Assembly (NCBI RefSeq): GCF_001466305.1
Contig: NZ_JWID01000005.1
Location: 1-64,000 of the forward strand
Direction: 5' to 3'
Source of the DNA: Defluviitalea phaphyphila
GTDB lineage: Bacteria; Bacillota; Clostridia; Lachnospirales; Defluviitaleaceae
Length of the DNA: 64,000 nucleotides
A program made the position numbers and the translations under genes. The notes beneath the pieces were generated by a model, which saw nothing but the letters and a program-made list of their open reading frames with translations, did no database searches and had not been told where the DNA came from. This document shows positions 16,665 to 25,211 of this stretch, in pieces. Position 1 is the first letter of the stretch, and every line of letters starts with the position of its first letter.

Positions 16665-16678
16665 AAGGCGGGGGAAAT

Positions 16679-17977
16679 ATGATTTGGAACGAACATAAAG
16701 AATGTATGAGCAGAGAAGAACTAAGAATTCTTCAAGGGAAAAGACTTTGTGAAATGGTTGAAAGGGTATATCATAATGTACCTTTTTATAGGAAGAAGAT
16801 GCAAGAGTTAGGATTAGAACCTGGGGATATTAAGGGCATTGATGATTTACCTAAGCTTCCCTTTACTACAAAACAAGATTTAAGAGATAATTATCCTTAT
16901 AACTTATTTGCAGTACCCATGAGTGAAGTTGTAAGAGTTCATGCTTCATCTGGAACAACTGGCAGACCAACAGTAGTTGGATATACTAGAAAAGATATAT
17001 CTACTTGGTCAGAAGTAGTAGCAAGATGTCTTATTTCTTCGGGAGTTAAGAAAAATGATATTATACAGATTGCTTATGGGTATGGATTATTTACTGGAGG
17101 ACTTGGTCTTCATTATGGAAGTGAAAAAGTAGGAGCTACGGTTATTCCTATATCCGGTGGTAATACGAAAAAACAAATTCAGCTTATGAAAGATTTTGGG
17201 AGCACAGTACTTGCTTGTACTCCATCTTATGCCTTATATTTAGCAGAGTCTATGGAGGAAATGGGAATAAACCCTAAGGATTTAAAATTAAGAGTAGGAA
17301 TATTTGGAGCAGAACCTTGGACTGAAGAAATGAGAAAGGAAATAGAAAAAAAATTGAATATTAAAGCCATTGATATATATGGTTTAAGTGAGGTAATAGG
17401 ACCTGGAGTATCCTGTGAATGTGAAATGCAAAAAGGATTACATATTCAAGAAGATCATTTTATTCCAGAAACTATTGATCCTAATACCCTAGAACCGGTG
17501 TCTAATGGACAAGTAGGAGAATTAGTATTTACTACCGTAACTAAAGAAGCATTACCTCTTCTTAGATATAGAACAAGGGATTTAACAACTCTTAATTATG
17601 AAAAATGTGAATGTGGGAGAACTTTAGTTCGTATGGAAAAATGTACAGGACGAAGTGATGACATGTTAATTATTAGAGGAGTTAATGTATTTCCTTCTCA
17701 AATAGAAAGTGTACTTCTTAATATGGGAGAAACAAATCCTCATTATCTTCTTATAGTAGATAGAATAAATAATCTAGATGTATTAGAAGTATGGGTAGAA
17801 GTAGAAGGAAGCTTTTTCTCCGATGAAATTAGAAAGCTAGAATCTTTAACAGCAAGGATAAAACATCAAATAGAAAGCACTCTTGGAATAAGTGTTAAAG
17901 TGAAATTAGTAGAACCAAAGACTATTGAAAGAACTGAAGGTAAGGCTAAAAGAGTAATTGATAAAAGAAAAATTTAA
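16679..17977 (+). CDS. paaK: Phenylacetate-CoA ligase family protein
   Basis: An adenylate-forming enzyme of 432 residues that activates aryl acids, typically phenylacetate, to CoA thioesters. Motifs seen: the P-loop-like [16 protein letters not shown] near residue 85, [10 protein letters not shown] in the core and YRTRDL plus [20 protein letters not shown] toward the C-terminal lid. In anaerobes such ligases often travel with ACT-domain proteins and indolepyruvate oxidoreductases and help in aromatic amino-acid fermentation. Here the ACT gene is next, but no oxidoreductase is in view. The ATG has GCGGGGG upstream. Exact substrate is unknown. Confidence 0.88.
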   Translation: MIWNEHKECMSREELRILQGKRLCEMVERVYHNVPFYRKKMQELGLEPGDIKGIDDLPKLPFTTKQDLRDNYPYNLFAVPMSEVVRVHASSGTTGRPTVVGYTRKDISTWSEVVARCLISSGVKKNDIIQIAYGYGLFTGGLGLHYGSEKVGATVIPISGGNTKKQIQLMKDFGSTVLACTPSYALYLAESMEEMGINPKDLKLRVGIFGAEPWTEEMRKEIEKKLNIKAIDIYGLSEVIGPGVSCECEMQKGLHIQEDHFIPETIDPNTLEPVSNGQVGELVFTTVTKEALPLLRYRTRDLTTLNYEKCECGRTLVRMEKCTGRSDDMLIIRGVNVFPSQIESVLLNMGETNPHYLLIVDRINNLDVLEVWVEVEGSFFSDEIRKLESLTARIKHQIESTLGISVKVKLVEPKTIERTEGKAKRVIDKRKI

Positions 17978-17988
17978 GGAGGGGTAAT

Positions 17989-18414
17989 GTGATTATTAAA
18001 CAATTATCAGTTTTTTTAGAAAACAAATCAGGGAGATTAACAGAAGTAACAAAGATTTTAGGAGACTTAGGTATCAATATTTCTGCTCTTAGTATTGCAG
18101 ATACAGCAGAATATGGAATCCTTAGAATGATACTAACAGATACAGATAAAGCTTACAAGGCTTTATCAGAAAAAGGATTTTCTGTAAGTTTAACAGATGT
18201 TTTGTGTCTTAAAGTTCCTCATGTTCCAGGAGCTTTAGCTAAAGCTTTAGAGATTCTTTCAAAAAAAGGAATTAGCGTTGAATATATGTATGCCTTTGAA
18301 GTGGGAGAACAGGCATTAGTAATAATTAAAACAGATGATATAAAAAAATCAATAGATCTAATAACATCTAATGAGATGGAACTTATAAAAGCTAGTGAAA
18401 TTGATCAGATATAA
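17989..18414 (+). CDS. Tandem ACT-domain protein
   Basis: A 141-residue protein made only of two ACT domains (about 1-68, starting IIKQLSVFLENKSGRLTEV, and 69-141, starting LKVPHVPGALAKALEIL). Such proteins bind amino acids and act as sensors. Those beside phenylacetate-CoA-ligase-like genes are thought to tune aromatic amino-acid metabolism. The start is GTG with GGAGGGG eight to nine bases upstream. A very long hairpin terminator follows directly. Confidence 0.88.
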   Translation: MIIKQLSVFLENKSGRLTEVTKILGDLGINISALSIADTAEYGILRMILTDTDKAYKALSEKGFSVSLTDVLCLKVPHVPGALAKALEILSKKGISVEYMYAFEVGEQALVIIKTDDIKKSIDLITSNEMELIKASEIDQI

Positions 18415-18418
18415 AAAT

Positions 18419-18497
18419 AAAACTCCATTGTCATCTTAGTTTTATTAATGATTATTTTAATAATTATTAATATTAAAGATGACTAATGGAGTTTTTT
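18419..18497 (+). terminator. Unusually long hairpin terminator
   Basis: The outer stem AAAACTCCATT (18419-18429) pairs with AATGGAGTTTT (18485-18495). It continues inward through GTCATCTT/AAGATGAC, with one T bulged, and an AT-rich inner part. A run of seven T ends it. The whole structure spans about 80 bases. Confidence 0.85.
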
Positions 18498-18507
18498 AGT
18501 ACAAATC

Positions 18508-18536
18508 TTGAATGATTTTTTTTAAAAATGTAAAAT
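18508..18536 (+). promoter_or_regulatory. Candidate promoter of the sugar-sensor operon
   Basis: TTGAAT (18508-18513), 17 bases, TAAAAT (18531-18536), followed by a leader of about 50 bases. No other promoter is evident before the kinase gene. Confidence 0.4.
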
Positions 18537-18591
18537 AATAATATATCACTATTAAAAATTATTAAATAAAAGAATTAAGAAAGGTAGTAAT

Positions 18592-19596
18592 ATGAAAAAT
18601 AAATATTATACATTTTTTTTATTCTTAATAATCTTAATATTAATAATTATTGGATTTATATTTTATAGAATCAATAATACTATTAATAAGGGAGAACAAA
18701 ATATAGGAATGATTGTTCCAGAAAATATTCCTAGTTATCATTTTGCAATTATATATAAAGATATGGAGGACTCTAATTGGTTTTTTATAAAAAAAGGAGT
18801 AGAAAGAGCTTCTAAAGATTTTAATGTTGCCGTAGAATTTAATGGTTCATATACATATGATGAACAGGAATTAGAAAGATATATGGATATTGCCATTGCT
18901 TCAAAGGTGGATGGAATAGTTACATATGTTTGGAATGTGGATAAAACTGGCGAGTTAATAAATAAAGCTGTAGAAAAAGAGATACCTGTTATAACAATAG
19001 GTACAGACGCAGAAAAAAGTAATAGAGCCTCATTTGTAGGTGGAAATACATATGATATAGGTGCGCAATTAGGGGAATTAGCATTTTTATCTACGGAAGG
19101 AAAAGGAGAAGTAGTTATTTTAAATGGAAATAAAAAAGGTAGTGAGGCAATATTACAAAATTTAATGATATTAGGAATTCATGATGTATTAGAACAATAT
19201 TCAGATATCAATATTAATATTATAGAATATGATGGTTTGAGTCTTTTTGAAATAGAAGATGCAATTACATCTTTGTTAGATCAAGATTTAAAGATTAGTA
19301 CAATTATATGCACATCAACAAAAGATACCGTTATTTTAGCAGAGAGATTAATTGATTTAAACAAAGTAGATTATAACATTATTGGATATGGAATTTCCGC
19401 AGATCTTTTAGGATATATTGAAAGAGGAGTTGTTTTTGGAACAGTTACCCCAGATTTAGAACAAATGGGATATGATACAATAAAAGCTTTAGTCGATTTA
19501 AAGGAAAAGGGGAGAACTTCTGCTTATTTTAATGTTGATACATTTGTAATTACACAAGAAAATATATCTAAATATTTAAATATTGGGGAAGAATAA
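18592..19596 (+). CDS. Membrane-anchored sugar-binding-type sensor protein
   Basis: A 334-residue type 1 periplasmic-binding fold (two Rossmann-like lobes; SKVDGIVTYVWN, EIPVITIGTDAEKS, VIILNGNKKGSEA-type stretches). It is fixed to the membrane by a single N-terminal helix (FFLFLIILILIIIGFIF) in place of a lipobox. It is closer to RbsB/TorT-like proteins than to XylF. Lying directly before a LytS/YesM-type kinase with one base between them, it probably binds a small molecule outside the cell and passes the signal to the kinase. The ligand is unknown. Start has AAAGGTAG upstream. Confidence 0.8.
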   Translation: MKNKYYTFFLFLIILILIIIGFIFYRINNTINKGEQNIGMIVPENIPSYHFAIIYKDMEDSNWFFIKKGVERASKDFNVAVEFNGSYTYDEQELERYMDIAIASKVDGIVTYVWNVDKTGELINKAVEKEIPVITIGTDAEKSNRASFVGGNTYDIGAQLGELAFLSTEGKGEVVILNGNKKGSEAILQNLMILGIHDVLEQYSDININIIEYDGLSLFEIEDAITSLLDQDLKISTIICTSTKDTVILAERLIDLNKVDYNIIGYGISADLLGYIERGVVFGTVTPDLEQMGYDTIKALVDLKEKGRTSAYFNVDTFVITQENISKYLNIGEE

Positions 19597-19597
19597 T

Positions 19598-21115
19598 ATG
19601 ATTTCTTTAAAAGATTTAAAAAATTTTTGGAATAAAAATAAATTTAAAAAAAGATTAAGTATATATTTTTTAGCTGTTATTTTAACAATGAGTATAACAA
19701 GTATTTTTCCATTATACACTATTGGGAAACTTATGGAACAGATGAGTACAACTTTTGAAATAAATGTAAAGCTTAATTCTCTTTACGATACTCTTGAAAC
19801 ATTACATGAAGTATATAAAGATTATTTAACTTTAAAACATTCTAGAAGCCTTGATGGATATTATAAATATTATAGTGAATTAAAAAAAGAAGCAGATTCT
19901 ATAAAAATGGATTATACCAATATTAAAAATATGCTTATGATGAAAGATATTAAAAATATGATATCTACATATTTAGAATATACAGATAGAGCAGTTATGG
20001 CAAGAAGAGGGAGAAATGTAGAAGAATATCATTTATATTATGAAGAGAGCAGTAAAGTTTTTGAATATATTAATGAATATATTACAAAACTAAATAACAT
20101 TCTTTTTTTACAAAATACAGATAGATATTTATCTGTAAGAGATAGAGTTTATTTATTAGAAACTTTAAATATAGGAATGATAATAGCCATAGCTTTATTA
20201 AATATTACATTAATATTATGGTTTATTTATAATATTACAAAACCTATATCAGATCTTTCTAATGCAGCTGATGAAATAACTAGAGGAAATTATTACGTTT
20301 CACCTATAAAAGTGGATTATGATGATGAACTAGGAATTATGGCAAAAGCATTCAATAGAATGACAAAAAGTATTAGAGAATATATAAATGAAATTAAAGA
20401 AAAAGCAAAATTAGAAAGTAAATTAAAAGAAAAGGAAATGGAGAATTTAAAAATAAAAAGTGACCTTAGAGAAGCAGAACTTCATGCTCTTCAAGCACAA
20501 ATTAATCCTCACTTTTTATTTAATACTTTAAATACAGGAGCTCAACTTGCCATGTTAGAAGGTGCTGATAGAGCATGTAGTTTTATAGAACATGCAGCGG
20601 AACTATTTAGATATAATATAAGAAGTTTAGATACTCCTGTTACTATTGGAGATGAGATAAAAAATATAGAAAATTATATGCATTTATTAAAAGAAAGATT
20701 TGCAGATAAAATAGAGTTTGTTTTAGAAAAAGAAGATAATATATTAGATGTAAAAATTCCAAGTATGATATTGCAACCAATTGTGGAAAATGCGGTAGTG
20801 CATGGGCTAGGAGATGTAGAATATACAGGGGTAATATGGATTAAAGCTTATAAAGTCGATTCATTTGTAGAAATTTCTATAAAAGATAATGGAAAAGGAA
20901 TGACCCAGGAAAAAATTAAAGAAATTTTAAATGAAAAAATAAAAAAGAATAAAGATAAAAGATTTTCTAATGGTATAGCTATTAACAATATTTTAAGTAG
21001 ATTGAAAATTTTTTATAGTAGAGAAGATATTATAAGTATAAAAAGTGAATTAGGAGAGGGAACAGAAGTTTTATTAAGAATACCTATTAATATTGGGGGA
21101 AATATTGATGATTAA
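19598..21115 (+). CDS. LytS/YesM-type sensor histidine kinase
   Basis: A 505-residue membrane kinase. One helix near residues 18-40, an extracytoplasmic helical region of about 130 residues, a second helix near 190-215, then HAMP (ITKPISDLSNAADEI), a coiled coil and the His_kinase domain with phospho-acceptor H305 in QINPHFLFNTLN. The ATPase domain shows the N box (LQPIVENAVVHG) and DNGKGM. This is the class partnered with XylFII in Clostridium beijerinckii xylose sensing. A TTG upstream would add five residues, but ATG 19598 is better spaced from GGGGAAG. The end overlaps the regulator gene by eight bases. Confidence 0.9.
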   Translation: MISLKDLKNFWNKNKFKKRLSIYFLAVILTMSITSIFPLYTIGKLMEQMSTTFEINVKLNSLYDTLETLHEVYKDYLTLKHSRSLDGYYKYYSELKKEADSIKMDYTNIKNMLMMKDIKNMISTYLEYTDRAVMARRGRNVEEYHLYYEESSKVFEYINEYITKLNNILFLQNTDRYLSVRDRVYLLETLNIGMIIAIALLNITLILWFIYNITKPISDLSNAADEITRGNYYVSPIKVDYDDELGIMAKAFNRMTKSIREYINEIKEKAKLESKLKEKEMENLKIKSDLREAELHALQAQINPHFLFNTLNTGAQLAMLEGADRACSFIEHAAELFRYNIRSLDTPVTIGDEIKNIENYMHLLKERFADKIEFVLEKEDNILDVKIPSMILQPIVENAVVHGLGDVEYTGVIWIKAYKVDSFVEISIKDNGKGMTQEKIKEILNEKIKKNKDKRFSNGIAINNILSRLKIFYSREDIISIKSELGEGTEVLLRIPINIGGNIDD

Positions 21116-22694
21116 AATAATGCTTGTAGATGATGAAAAAATAGTAATAGATTCTCTAAAATTTATTCTTGAGAAAAATTTTGATAGTGATATAAAAATT
21201 GTTGGAACAGCAAGGTCAGGTAGGGAGGCCATTGAAAAAGCAGATATTTTTTTCCCAGATATTATATTTATGGACATAAGGATGCCAGGGATTAATGGAA
21301 TAGAAGCTGTAAAAGAAATAAAAAAACGACATCAAAATACAATTTTTATTTTATTAACAGCTTTTGATAAATTTGATTTTGCTAAAGAAGCTGTGAATTT
21401 AGGAGTATTTGAATATCTTTTAAAACCTGTAAATCGCAGAAAAGTTGTAGAAGTTGTAAAAAAGGCGTCACAATTAATAAAGGAAGAAAGAGAGAAAAGA
21501 AAGACAGAATTAGAATTAAAAGAAAAATTAGAAATTGTACTTCCTATATTAGAACATGGATTTATTTATTCTATGATATTATTTGAAGAAAATCGTAAAG
21601 AGTTAATAAATTATAAAGAACTTTTTGATATAAAAGAAAATGGAGGTTATGTTATAACTATAGAATTTGGAGAAGAAAAAAATGGAGAGTTAGAAAATAG
21701 AATAGGTTATAGTATACGAAGTCAACGTTTTTATCCTTTTTTTAGAGATGTTATTAATGGATTTAAAAGATGTATAGTAGGTCCTGTTATGTTAAATAGA
21801 ATAGTTATAGTCGTCCCATATGAATATAATATAGATGAATTCACTGTTAGAATACAGGCTTTATCTTTTGCAGAACAGATATATCAAAAACTTTCTGAAA
21901 AATTAGATTGTGCTTTAAAAATAGGTATAGGAAGAATATACAGTAGTTTTGAATATCTTAGTTCTTCTTATGAAGAATCTTTAGAAGCTTTAAGAAGTTT
22001 AAATAGTGATGGGATTATGCATTATATGGATATGCCTAGTGGTTCTTTAAATACATCTGGTTATCCAAATAATAAGGAAAAATATTTATTTCAAAAAATA
22101 TCTAATGGTAATATTAAGGAAAGTTTAGAGGCTTTTAATTATATATTCGATTGGCTTATAAGAGAATATAGCCACCAACCTTTGAAAATTAAAAATAAAT
22201 TATTAGAAATTATTTTTTCTATTCATCGTATAGAATGGGAAAAAAATATTAATGAAGGAAATAATAAAGAGTTTTTTATTCTTGAAAAAATATTATCTAT
22301 GGAAGATATGAATGAATTAAGGTTATGGTGTAAAAAGATAATAAAAAGAGTAACAAATAGTATTAAAGATAATAAAGAAAATAGGGTAGGGGAAATTACT
22401 AATATAGCAAAGGACTATATTAATAAAAATTATTCAAAACCTATTACTTTAGAAGATATTTCAAGGAAAGTAAATGTTAGCCCTCAATATTTTAGTAAAT
22501 TATTTAAAGAAGAAACGGGTGAAAATTTTATTGATTATTTGACTAATGTTAGAATTTCAGCGGCTAAAAAGCTTTTATTAGAAGGTAATTTAAGTATAAA
22601 AGAGATTTGCTATAAAATAGGATATAATGACCCTAATTATTTTAGTAGAATATTTAAAAAAATAGTAGGGGTAACACCAACGGAGTATAGGTAA
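21108..22694 (+). CDS. YesN-type AraC-family response regulator
   Basis: A 528-residue regulator: N-terminal receiver with D56 in IIFMDIRMPG and the conserved DD near residue 8 and K near 105, a long middle region, and a C-terminal AraC pair of helix-turn-helix motifs (SRKVNVSPQYFSKLFKEETG and EICYKIGYNDPNYFSRIFKK). It should be phosphorylated by the kinase just upstream, whose gene it overlaps, and activate sugar genes. The likely target is the weak extended -10 promoter before chvE. The start ATG follows GGGGGA; an upstream in-frame TTG was not used. Confidence 0.92.
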   Translation: MIKIMLVDDEKIVIDSLKFILEKNFDSDIKIVGTARSGREAIEKADIFFPDIIFMDIRMPGINGIEAVKEIKKRHQNTIFILLTAFDKFDFAKEAVNLGVFEYLLKPVNRRKVVEVVKKASQLIKEEREKRKTELELKEKLEIVLPILEHGFIYSMILFEENRKELINYKELFDIKENGGYVITIEFGEEKNGELENRIGYSIRSQRFYPFFRDVINGFKRCIVGPVMLNRIVIVVPYEYNIDEFTVRIQALSFAEQIYQKLSEKLDCALKIGIGRIYSSFEYLSSSYEESLEALRSLNSDGIMHYMDMPSGSLNTSGYPNNKEKYLFQKISNGNIKESLEAFNYIFDWLIREYSHQPLKIKNKLLEIIFSIHRIEWEKNINEGNNKEFFILEKILSMEDMNELRLWCKKIIKRVTNSIKDNKENRVGEITNIAKDYINKNYSKPITLEDISRKVNVSPQYFSKLFKEETGENFIDYLTNVRISAAKKLLLEGNLSIKEICYKIGYNDPNYFSRIFKKIVGVTPTEYR

Positions 22695-22728
22695 TAAATA
22701 TGGGGGAAAATAAATAAGGGGGTGTAAC

Positions 22729-23799
22729 ATGAATTATTTAAAAAAAACAATTATATTTCTATTTGTAGTTTTATTTTGTTTTTTAATAGTTATATATATG
22801 AAAAATAAAGAAGAAAAAATGGCTAATAAAGAAGGAGATAAAATAGTAATAGGTTTTGCAATGGATACTCTAGTACATGAAAGATGGTTAAGAGATAGGG
22901 ATATATTTACGGCGGTGGCAAAAGAATTAGGAGCAGAAGTAATTATACAAACTGCTAATAGCGATAGCAAAGAGCAAGAAAAACAGGTAAAATATCTTTT
23001 AGATAATGACATAGATATTCTTGTTTTAGTTCCTCATGACGCAGAATATGCTGAGAGAATGGTAAGGGAAGCAAAAAGTAGAGGAGTAAAGGTGATAGCC
23101 TATGATAGATTGGTAAAAAATGCAAATGTAGATTTATATATATCTTTTGATAATGTAAAAGTAGGAGAATTAATGGGGAAGGCTATAATAGAAGCTAAAC
23201 CAGAGGGAAATTATATTTTACTTAATGGTTCTAAATCAGATAATAATTCTTTTTTGCTTAATGAAGGATATTATAAAGTATTAGAACCTATGATAAATAA
23301 TAAAAAAATAAATATTATAGGAGAGACTTGGGTTAAGGATTGGCTTTATGAAAATGCATTTCAGTTTACAAATGATATTCTAGCTGAAAATATACAAGTA
23401 GACGGAATTATAGCGGCTAATGATACTTTAGCGGCGGCAGCAGTAAACGCATTATCAGAAAAAAGATTAGCTGGGAAAGTTGCAGTTGTAGCTCAAGATG
23501 CGGACCTTGACGCATGTCAAAGAGTTGTTGAGGGAACGCAATTAGCGACTGTTTATAAGCCTATTGATATACTTGTTAAAACAGCTGTACAATATGCTAT
23601 TGATATGGCAAAGGGAAAAGAAATTCAAACAGATGAAACAATTTATGATGGTAAATATGAAGTTCCGTATTATAAAATAGAGCCAGTATTAGTAACAAAA
23701 GAAAATATGATGGATACGGTAATCGCAGATAATTTTCATTCCTTAGAAGATGTATATATGAATGTCCCAAAATTTCTGTGGCCTAATAAGGAAAAGTAA
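22729..23799 (+). CDS. XylF-like (XylFII-type) membrane-anchored sugar-binding protein
   Basis: A 356-residue type 1 binding protein close to D-xylose-binding XylF: FAMDTLVHERWLRDRDIF, VIAYDRLV, DLYISFDNVKVGEL and VAQDADLDACQRV match XylF segments. Unlike a transport lipoprotein it has no lipobox Cys but one N-terminal helix (TIIFLFVVLFCFLIVIYM), as in XylFII, the xylose sensor that works with LytS-YesN in Clostridium beijerinckii. It follows the regulator gene by 34 bases with GGGGGTG before the ATG. It may share the kinase with the other anchored binding protein. Xylose as ligand is inferred. A terminator follows. Confidence 0.85.
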   Translation: MNYLKKTIIFLFVVLFCFLIVIYMKNKEEKMANKEGDKIVIGFAMDTLVHERWLRDRDIFTAVAKELGAEVIIQTANSDSKEQEKQVKYLLDNDIDILVLVPHDAEYAERMVREAKSRGVKVIAYDRLVKNANVDLYISFDNVKVGELMGKAIIEAKPEGNYILLNGSKSDNNSFLLNEGYYKVLEPMINNKKINIIGETWVKDWLYENAFQFTNDILAENIQVDGIIAANDTLAAAAVNALSEKRLAGKVAVVAQDADLDACQRVVEGTQLATVYKPIDILVKTAVQYAIDMAKGKEIQTDETIYDGKYEVPYYKIEPVLVTKENMMDTVIADNFHSLEDVYMNVPKFLWPNKEK

Positions 23800-23826
23800 G
23801 CTATTAATTAATAGCTTACTTTTTTT
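23795..23826 (+). terminator. Terminator after the sensor genes
   Basis: Stem AGTAAGCTATT (23795-23805) with AATAGCTTACT (23810-23820) and six T. It separates the sensor/regulator genes from the transport genes. Confidence 0.88.
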
Positions 23827-23915
23827 AATGATAAAAATGTCCTATATTTTTTTGAAAAATATGTAATCAGTTATAAAATATGAAGAATGTCATTAACTAA
23901 GTCTAGATAGAGTCA

Positions 23916-23924
23916 TGTTATACT
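23916..23924 (+). promoter_or_regulatory. Extended -10 promoter of the sugar transport operon
   Basis: TGT-TATACT (23916-23924) forms an extended -10. The -35 position (around 23896-23901) reads ACTAAG, far from consensus. A promoter of this kind usually needs an activator, here plausibly the YesN-type regulator. Confidence 0.45.
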
Positions 23925-23959
23925 TAGCTTGTAAAAATTAAATAGGGGGAGGAAATTAA

Positions 23960-25141
23960 ATGAAAAAGACATTATTTAAATTGATAGCTTTTGTAACAGT
24001 AGGAGTGATGTTACTAGGAACATTAGTAGGATGTGGTTCTAAAGATACAGATGGAAATGGAGATTCTTCAGCTCAAACAGAAAATGCATTAGAAAAAAGT
24101 GACGATTCTCAAAGTTCTAGTAGTAGAGTAGATATAGGAGTGGTACTTCCAACTAAAGATGAACCAAGATGGGTTCAGGATGAAACAAGATTTAAAGAAG
24201 CTTTAAAAGATACAGATTATTATGTAGAAATTTTATTTAGTCAGGGGTCTCCAGCTAAAGAAAAAGAAAATGTAGAGGCATTACTTGCTAAAGGAATTAA
24301 AGTTTTAATTATTTGTCCTCATGATGGTAGTGCAGCAGCTGCAGCAGCAGAAGCAGCTAAAAAAGAAGGAGTAACAGTAATTTCTTATGATAGACTTATA
24401 ACAGATACAGATGCAATTGATTATTATGTAACATTTGATAGTGTTGCAGTTGGTATGGCACAAGCACAATATCTTGTAGATAAAGCTAGTGGTAGCGGAA
24501 ATCCTCTTTATTTATATGCAGGAGCAGCTTCAGATAATAATGCATTCTTATTTTTCGAGGGGGCTTGGAAAGTATTACAACCTAAGATTGCAGATGGAAC
24601 ATTTGTTATAAAAAATTCTTCTGAAGCAGTGGCTTTACAAGATAAAGAAGAATTAACTCGTGAAGAAATGAGTAAAATTATTTCTCAAGTAACAACAAAT
24701 TGGGATTTCAATGAAGCTAAAAGTAAAGCAGAAGCTCATTTAACAGCTGCTAAAAAAGAAGATAAAGGTGATGTATTTATTCTTGCTCCAAATGATGGAA
24801 CTGCTCGTTCAATTGCCGATGTATTTGCAATGGATAAAGATGTAACAAGTTATGTAATAACAGGGCAAGACGCTGAAAAGGCTTCTATACAATACATTAT
24901 TGATGGAAAACAATCTATGACAGTATTTAAAGATGTACGTACTCTTGTTAAAGATGCAATTGATATGGCAATTAATGTATTACAAGATAAGACACCAGAA
25001 ACAACTGGTAGTTATAACAATGGTGAAATCGATGTAAAAGCAAAACAAACCGAAGTTATAGTAGTGGATAAAGAAAATGTAAAATCTGTATTAATTGATT
25101 CAGGATACTATGATGCATCAGAATTCACAGGAATAGAATAA
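23960..25141 (+). CDS. chvE: ChvE-type multiple-monosaccharide-binding lipoprotein
   Basis: Substrate-binding component of a sugar ABC importer, 393 residues. The lipobox LVGC (Cys near residue 26) marks a lipoprotein, followed by a Ser/Asp-rich linker. The fold matches ChvE rather than XylF: VVLPTKDEPRWVQDE, VISYDRLI, DYYVTFDSVAVG, SDNNAFLFFEGA, VITGQDAEKAS and MTVFKDVRTLVKDA. ChvE proteins bind several aldoses including xylose, arabinose and glucose. The gene has AGGGGGAGG before its ATG and is richer in GC-ending codons than its neighbours, as expected for an abundant protein. A hairpin follows before the ATPase gene. Confidence 0.88.
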   Translation: MKKTLFKLIAFVTVGVMLLGTLVGCGSKDTDGNGDSSAQTENALEKSDDSQSSSSRVDIGVVLPTKDEPRWVQDETRFKEALKDTDYYVEILFSQGSPAKEKENVEALLAKGIKVLIICPHDGSAAAAAAEAAKKEGVTVISYDRLITDTDAIDYYVTFDSVAVGMAQAQYLVDKASGSGNPLYLYAGAASDNNAFLFFEGAWKVLQPKIADGTFVIKNSSEAVALQDKEELTREEMSKIISQVTTNWDFNEAKSKAEAHLTAAKKEDKGDVFILAPNDGTARSIADVFAMDKDVTSYVITGQDAEKASIQYIIDGKQSMTVFKDVRTLVKDAIDMAINVLQDKTPETTGSYNNGEIDVKAKQTEVIVVDKENVKSVLIDSGYYDASEFTGIE

Positions 25142-25153
25142 GAAAATAATAAA

Positions 25154-25180
25154 AATAGTCAGGACTTAGTCCTGACTATT
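25154..25180 (+). promoter_or_regulatory. Intercistronic hairpin between chvE and the ATPase gene
   Basis: A perfect 12-bp stem (25154-25165 with 25169-25180) with a 3-base loop and almost no T run. It likely slows 3' decay of the chvE message or only partly ends transcription, so that the binding protein is made in excess over the membrane parts. Confidence 0.65.
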
Positions 25181-25211
25181 ATAAAATTGCAATAAAGGAG
25201 GGATAAGTATT

